NCBI RefSeq assembly: GCF_029227915.1
Contig: NC_079877.1
Location: forward strand, 21,165,851 to 21,229,850
Direction of reading: 5' to 3'
DNA: 64,000 nt
DNA from: Hydractinia symbiolongicarpus
Lineage: Eukaryota > Cnidaria > Hydrozoa > Anthoathecata > Hydractiniidae
Shown here: positions 60,103 through 64,000 of the stretch, piece by piece
Layout: each line of letters opens with the position of its first letter
Position numbering within the stretch: the stretch's first letter is position 1
Position numbers and translations under genes: made by a program
The notes under the pieces: model-generated
Told to the model about the DNA's origin: nothing
Seen by the model: the letters and a program-made list of their open reading frames with translations, nothing else
Databases searched by the model: none

Positions 60103-60702
60103 ATGGCCGATCTTAAGATTTATCCAAAGTTACCCACCGCTCCCGAGTATTCGAGTGAGCAAGACAAGTTTAATACAAATACAGTTAATTCCCAACTTGA
60201 TGAGTTGGTAAAATTACAAAAGAAATTCCGAGACAAGGAGTGTAAATACAACAAAGCACTAGACCGATTAGCGATTTCACTCTACATCTCAGAAACCTTA
60301 GCCATTACCCACGGTATTGGTACGATAGCAACCATCGCTACCCTTGTTGAAATTCCCATTTCTATAGGACTTTCCAGTGTATCCATAGGTGGAGCTATAT
60401 CCTGTACTATTATCTCAGCATATATTAAGAGATATCAAAAGAAACTAAACAAAGTCATGAAATTATGTGATGTTGTAACATCTGCTATTGCTGTGTTTGA
60501 AAACTCTTTCTCACGAGCATTGAATGATGATAATATTAGCCACATGGAATTTCAAACTTTGTGTGGTATATACTACGAAGCTCTGGAAAAGATGAGCAAA
60601 ACAGATAGAAAGATGGAGAGTGAAACACGCAATCAGTTTGAAAAAAGTTTAATGGCGGAAGTTCAAAGTCTAAAAAAGGCGTTAAATCAGGAACAAAGTT
60701 AG
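60103..60702 (+). CDS. YPxLP[T]AP membrane protein, paralog 2 (P4, 199 aa)
   Basis: MADLKIYPKLPTAPEYSSEQ contains YPKL overlapping PTAP, so both ALIX-type and TSG101-type late-domain motifs are present within eight residues. NKALDRLAISLYISETLAIT, two hydrophobic segments (GIGTIATIATLVEIPISIGL, SVSIGGAISCTIISAYI), then MEFQTLCGIYYEALEKMSK and a charged coiled C-terminus. The layout matches P3 49778-50422. Membrane-linked ESCRT recruitment is an inference. Confidence 0.75.
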   Translation: MADLKIYPKLPTAPEYSSEQDKFNTNTVNSQLDELVKLQKKFRDKECKYNKALDRLAISLYISETLAITHGIGTIATIATLVEIPISIGLSSVSIGGAISCTIISAYIKRYQKKLNKVMKLCDVVTSAIAVFENSFSRALNDDNISHMEFQTLCGIYYEALEKMSKTDRKMESETRNQFEKSLMAEVQSLKKALNQEQS

Positions 60703-60871
60703 TAATGTGTGCCTGAATACCACTCACATGTTTCATGTGCTATTTGAAAAATTGAAAGTAAGGCGGTTTATGACATTATGCGGCCTTACCTGCCGGCCGC
60801 CCTGCGCGATCCCCGGCACAATCATCTTTACCAGACAGGTAAAGATACTTTTTGTCATGACTTCGTCCCCC

Positions 60872-61846
60872 TCACCAACCTTGCACATAATCGGGAGGTA
60901 AATCTGTATCTTCAGGTATTAACATCAATTCCTCTTTTACAAAAGCTCGTCTGGGTCCGTCTAGAACATAGTACATTACACGGTTACCGGGTTGCGCTAT
61001 TACCTCACGCAATCTATATGTGTTTTTCGATCATATTCTATCGTTGCCCGTCTCCGCCCATCATCATGCTCTTCACCGGGTTGCATAGATATCTGTACAA
61101 GCCATCTTTAGGTAATTCTACTTCAGGTGGATAACTCTCTTGATTAACCAAAGGCACCTCTTTCATTATAATAGCATCTTTTGTTTCATACCAATCATCT
61201 GCGTCTTTGTATCGCTTAGCCTATCAATCAGTTTATACAGATGCTTAACCCATGTGGATGATACCTTTTCCGAATCATTCAGTTCTTGGGCATCTTGTAT
61301 TTTGAATAAATTTTCCGCAAGTATCTTGTTCAACGCCTCAACAAAAGCTGTGTGCGTATGCTTATATTTTGTAGTCGCCCTTTTAATTTCAACCTTATGC
61401 TTATCCAACAATTTTGATACATCTGCTTTGAATTCTGAACCGTTATCACATTGGAAAGTTTTCGGATAAGTTAATGGTCCTGCCTTGTAGATGTCCTCAA
61501 TCATGGCGGCAACCTCTTTGGCTTTCTTACTCCTCAAAGGTCGGGCTACTTTGTATCTGGAGGCAGCATCGATTCCCGACAAAATGTACTTATATTTATT
61601 ACCATACAGTATGTCACCGGGCATGTACAATAAATCGAATTGATGTAAATCATTAGGGGTGGTAACTTCATAATGTGGTCTTTCAACATGTTTTGGGGCG
61701 GGTAAATGTACTTGCCAAAATGCTTGTTTTGATAGCCACTTCTTAATCTCCTTTGGCTTGAAACCGAATCCTCTTAAATTCTGAACAGCCTTTTGTCCTT
61801 TCCATAAATTTTGAGGTTGATAGTAAGTCTCTTGAAGTTTTGACAT
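60872..61846 (-). pseudogene. INT: Polinton integrase (P4), frameshifted near the C-terminus
   Basis: MSKLQETYYQPQNLWKGQKA, LSGIDAASRYKVARPLRSKK, CDNGSEFKADVSKLLDKHKV and FVEALNKILAENLF give an intact core with all three catalytic acids. At about 61175 a frameshift follows MIGMK; the C-terminal region is readable in other frames to ELMLIPEDTDLPPDYVQGW (60872). The core is intact in one frame of 226 residues. Confidence 0.8.
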
Positions 61847-61939
61847 GTTTTATTTATGCACACCTTTATTTATCTCCTTTTTGTTATTATGTAGCACGAT
61901 AAAAGTTCATAAAAGTATTTTTACTGATTATATATAAAG

Positions 61940-62250
61940 ATGTCTGACGTGGCTACTCAAACTGATCTACATTGTGATACCACCGATGGCGGTGTACCCG
62001 ACTACAAATTAATGAAACTCAAAGAGTTGAGAGAAGTGGCTAAATCCCGTGGGATTAAGTACATCATGGAATGAATAAAGCTAAATTGCGTGAGGTGATT
62101 GCGAGGAATGATATTGATCCATCCTACACCATCGACCTAGAAACCAGACAAGAATGGTATGGATACTGTTCCAACTGGAGGGTAAACAACAGAGAAGCAT
62201 ATCTAAGATCTCAAAAACGTTATAACGATAAGAGATCTTCCAAAAGGTGA
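61940..62250 (+). pseudogene. SAP-like DNA-binding protein, one frameshift
   Basis: MSDVATQTDLHCDTTDGGVP, then LMKLKELREVAKSRGIKYIM; a frameshift at 62065-62075 precedes NKAKLREVIARNDIDPSYTI and a basic tail (QKRYNDKRSSKR). Together they form the two helices of a SAP-type motif. The start follows TATATATAAAGATG. Confidence 0.5.
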
Positions 62251-62267
62251 TTAGACCTAGAACGGAT

Positions 62268-62291
62268 TTTGTTACTCGCTCGGGTAACAAA
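62268..62291. terminator. Hairpin after SAP-like gene
   Basis: TTTGTTACTCG and CGGGTAACAAA with a CT loop and one mismatch, 17 bp after the stop. Confidence 0.6.
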
Positions 62292-62563
62292 TGTTATGAA
62301 GGTGATGCTCTCGCGTGCCGATTTTTTTTTTCCTGGGGGAGTACCCACCCGCATTTCCCTCGGAAAACGATCCATGGTGGCGCGATGTTGGTATCATAAA
62401 CCGCGGTTTACCACCAACTACACTGTGGAAAATTCCGGTGACCACCATGGGGCAGCGCAACCTCGGGTGGTGGTTATGCGAACGAAGCCCCTCGCGATCC
62501 TCGTCCGGTTTCACGATTATAAAACTATCTTAAAGGTTCATAAATCGTATATCACAAACCAAT

Positions 62564-63157
62564 ATGACTTCGGAAATCATATACAGTAGAGAAAACATTT
62601 TTAACTATGATTTTTTCAGTGACCGCTCATTAAGAGCCCGGGCGAGGTACCTTGGCATACATGGATACTTGCAGCTCGGAAGGTCCGAGCTTATCGAATT
62701 ATTGAGACTTAGACCCAGACCCCCCAGACCCACTGGAGAACGCAATATGACTTTGAGAACGGTTTCCGAATTAAGGGATCTCGCTAGAGAACGCGGTCTA
62801 CGTGGCTACTCAAGGCTCAGAAAGGATGAGCTGATCGAATTATTGAGAACCACTACCGTGTCAGCACCGGTACCCGTTCCGAGACCAAATGGATCAGCAC
62901 CGATACCCATGGATCCAATCGATGAGGATAATGTTGAGCCGCATCAGCCGGCTATCCTGGACTATGACATTGATACCTTGGATGAAACGGAAAAATGCAT
63001 AATTTGCTATTTGAAACGAAAGGAAGCAACTATTGTTCATGGGAACACCGGGCATTTTTGCTGCTGTTTATCGTGCGCATCTATATTGAAATCGGGGGGA
63101 GATAAATGCCCCATATGTCGCGCATCCATCGATCTTGTCATTAGACAATATAATTGA
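62564..63157 (+). CDS. Two-SAP-motif protein with C-terminal RING finger
   Basis: 197 residues. Two helix-extended-helix (SAP-like) motifs: SLRARARYLGIHGYLQLGRS and VSELRDLARERGLRGYSRLR, each ending ELIELLR. A Pro-rich linker and acidic spacer follow, and then a C3HC4 RING finger of the MDM2/IAP type (CIICYLKRKEA, GNTGHFCCCLSCA, CPICRASID). RING proteins act as ubiquitin ligases; a SAP-RING protein could act on chromatin or DNA-bound host factors. Substrate and effect are unknown. The second SAP motif is nearly identical to the polymerase N-terminus downstream. Confidence 0.75.
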   Translation: MTSEIIYSRENIFNYDFFSDRSLRARARYLGIHGYLQLGRSELIELLRLRPRPPRPTGERNMTLRTVSELRDLARERGLRGYSRLRKDELIELLRTTTVSAPVPVPRPNGSAPIPMDPIDEDNVEPHQPAILDYDIDTLDETEKCIICYLKRKEATIVHGNTGHFCCCLSCASILKSGGDKCPICRASIDLVIRQYN

Positions 63158-63180
63158 TTTGTTGGGGGTCAGATTGTTTT

Positions 63181-63204
63181 TTTGTTACTCTCGCGAGTAA
63201 CAAA
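63181..63204. terminator. Hairpin after SAP-RING gene
   Basis: TTTGTTACTC and GAGTAACAAA with a TCGC loop, followed by ATGTTATGAA exactly as after the hairpin at 62268. Confidence 0.65.
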
Positions 63205-63291
63205 TGTTATGAATCTTTTTTTTTTTTTTTTTGGTTTCACGATTGTATAAAACCATATTAAAGGTCCACATATAGTATATCACAACCCGAT

Positions 63292-64000
63292 ATGACTTCG
63301 AGAAATAAAGTTTCCGAATTAAGGGATCTCGCTAGAGAACGCGGTCTACGTGGCTACTGAAAGCTCAGAAAGGCTGAGCTGATCGAATTATTGACAACCA
63401 CTAACGTGTCAGCACCGGTACCCGTGCCGAGACCCACCAGACCAGTACCAGCGCCGAGACCAAATAGACCAATACCGATGCCTAGACCCGTACCGGCACC
63501 GAGACCCTCGAGATCCGGTACTAGCCAACAAGACATTTGTTTGAGCTGCAAGAAATGATTAAAACCAGACCTATTGTGAAAAGTAAGTTGAATGAATGGA
63601 GGGAATGGTTGATAAATCATGTACCTAAGGCTATTAAGGATAAAACAACAAAAGCTTTCAAAACCATGAAGGATAAGATCATGGGTTTGTATAAAAAGGG
63701 CAGTGGAGAGAAAGAGGAGAAAGAGGTGAAAGAGGAAAACCCCTATACTCCTATTGAAGAAGCGTTTGTAGGTTCCTACAAAAGGTTTAAGATAAACCCT
63801 GATGGTGAGAAGAATGTCAAGGTCTTTCTTGAAAAGGTCGAGCATGTAGGCAAGAGGTTGATGAGTGACGTGCTCGGGCAGAAGAAGTCATTGAAGACTC
63901 AGGCGACCTTGTGGGTGAGGTGGGTAAGGGATGATTTATCCAATGAGGATTTATCTACTCCTGAATCCATAGTAATGTATGTCGATAAAGCGTTCAATAG
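63292..64000 (+). pseudogene. POLB: N-terminal part of classical Maverick polymerase B (P4, partial)
   Basis: Starts MTSRNKVSELRDLARERGLR with a SAP motif, but a TGA (63357) replaces a Ser codon of the SAP-RING copy. A Pro/Arg-rich stretch follows and, after a further frame change near 63540, an open part EMIKTRPIVKSKLNEWREWL, VPKAIKDKTTKAF and LWVRWVRDDLSN runs to the window edge. This N-terminal layout (SAP, Pro-rich, PIVK-NEW block) is typical of the classical Maverick polymerase class also seen in P2. Catalytic domains lie outside the window. Confidence 0.65.

Larger units (their letters stand above)
52034..64000. mobile_element. Polinton/Maverick copy P4 (continues past the window)
   Basis: Order: conserved ~390-residue protein (-), penton-like (+), MCP (+), ATPase (+), membrane protein (+), TM linker (+), 75-residue-type (+), small membrane protein (+), coiled-coil protein (-), two YPxLP-type genes (+), integrase (-), SAP protein (+), SAP-RING protein (+), polymerase (+). 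Sequence identity to P3 is low, but all families are shared. The left limit is not defined; a hairpin at 52164-52188 repeats the one after the ATPase gene. Confidence 0.85.

Noticed and set aside
62272-62589. Open frames on both strands over 62269-62589
   Set aside because: They cross the hairpin and promoter region of the SAP-RING gene and have no counterpart in the duplicated promoter at 63181-63291.
35912-63359. Recurrent in-frame TGA codons (polB 35914, integrase 44109, penton-like 49625, MCP 54995, polB 63357) as a sign of stop-codon recoding
   Set aside because: TAA and TAG nonsense codons and frameshifts are just as common, and several TGAs sit where other copies have Arg or Trp codons one transition away. 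Ordinary decay explains them.
14-64000. Adenain-type (Ulp1-like) protease gene of Polintons in P1-P4
   Set aside because: No catalytic His-Asp-Cys pattern of that family was found in any element copy; the only Ulp1-like piece (12470-12718) has an intron and lies outside the elements.

Overview
The window looks like a repeat-rich stretch of an animal (metazoan) nuclear genome that is crowded with mobile DNA. The host is probably a cnidarian; that is an inference from the mix of element families and not a proven assignment. Eukaryotic origin is supported by a GT-AG intron inside a Ulp1-like protease fragment (12569-12637), a LINE tail, a BEL/Pao retrotransposon, a DIRS tyrosine-recombinase retrotransposon, and satellite-like tandem repeats. 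I saw no convincing intact host gene, tRNA or rRNA.

Four copies of one broad family of Polinton/Maverick (polintovirus-like) elements dominate; they are called P1-P4 here. P1 (about 101-7780) keeps the integrase-to-right-end part. P2 (about 16740-23467) is heavily decayed and is cut by a BEL/Pao element (23468-29257). A DIRS element (29613-34130) with inverted terminal repeats follows. P3 (34501-51615) is a nearly complete 17.1 kb element with terminal inverted repeats of about 240 bp that begin AG and end CT. P4 (about 52034 to beyond the window end) is a more divergent and better preserved element whose DNA polymerase only starts at the right edge. Between P1 and P2 (7.8-16.7 kb) lies AT-rich, gene-poor sequence with transposon debris and tandem repeats.

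P3 order: polB (+), membrane proteins (+), packaging ATPase (+), BRO protein (+), an unknown acidic protein (+), then integrase (-), a small membrane protein (-), major capsid protein (-), coiled-coil membrane protein (+), a conserved 380-residue protein (-), minor capsid/penton-like protein (+), a YPxLP membrane protein (+), and small SAP, zinc and membrane proteins (-). Polymerase and integrase would copy and integrate the element; MCP, penton-like protein and the FtsK/HerA-type ATPase would build and fill a capsid. No adenain-type protease was found in any copy. P4 has the same parts in another order plus SAP and SAP-RING proteins. Many genes carry stops or frameshifts. P3 has the intact MCP, while P4 has intact ATPase, penton-like and coiled-coil genes.

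The most interesting signals are: (1) a conserved N-terminal YPxLP[S/T]AP motif, which combines ALIX-like and TSG101-like late-domain motifs, in a predicted membrane protein; (2) sequence-unrelated hairpins at almost every gene 3' end, like the mimivirus 'hairpin rule'; (3) an AATAAATG motif fused to many start codons, like viral late promoters; (4) modular swapping of polymerase type, BRO/MSV199 genes and gene order between related elements.
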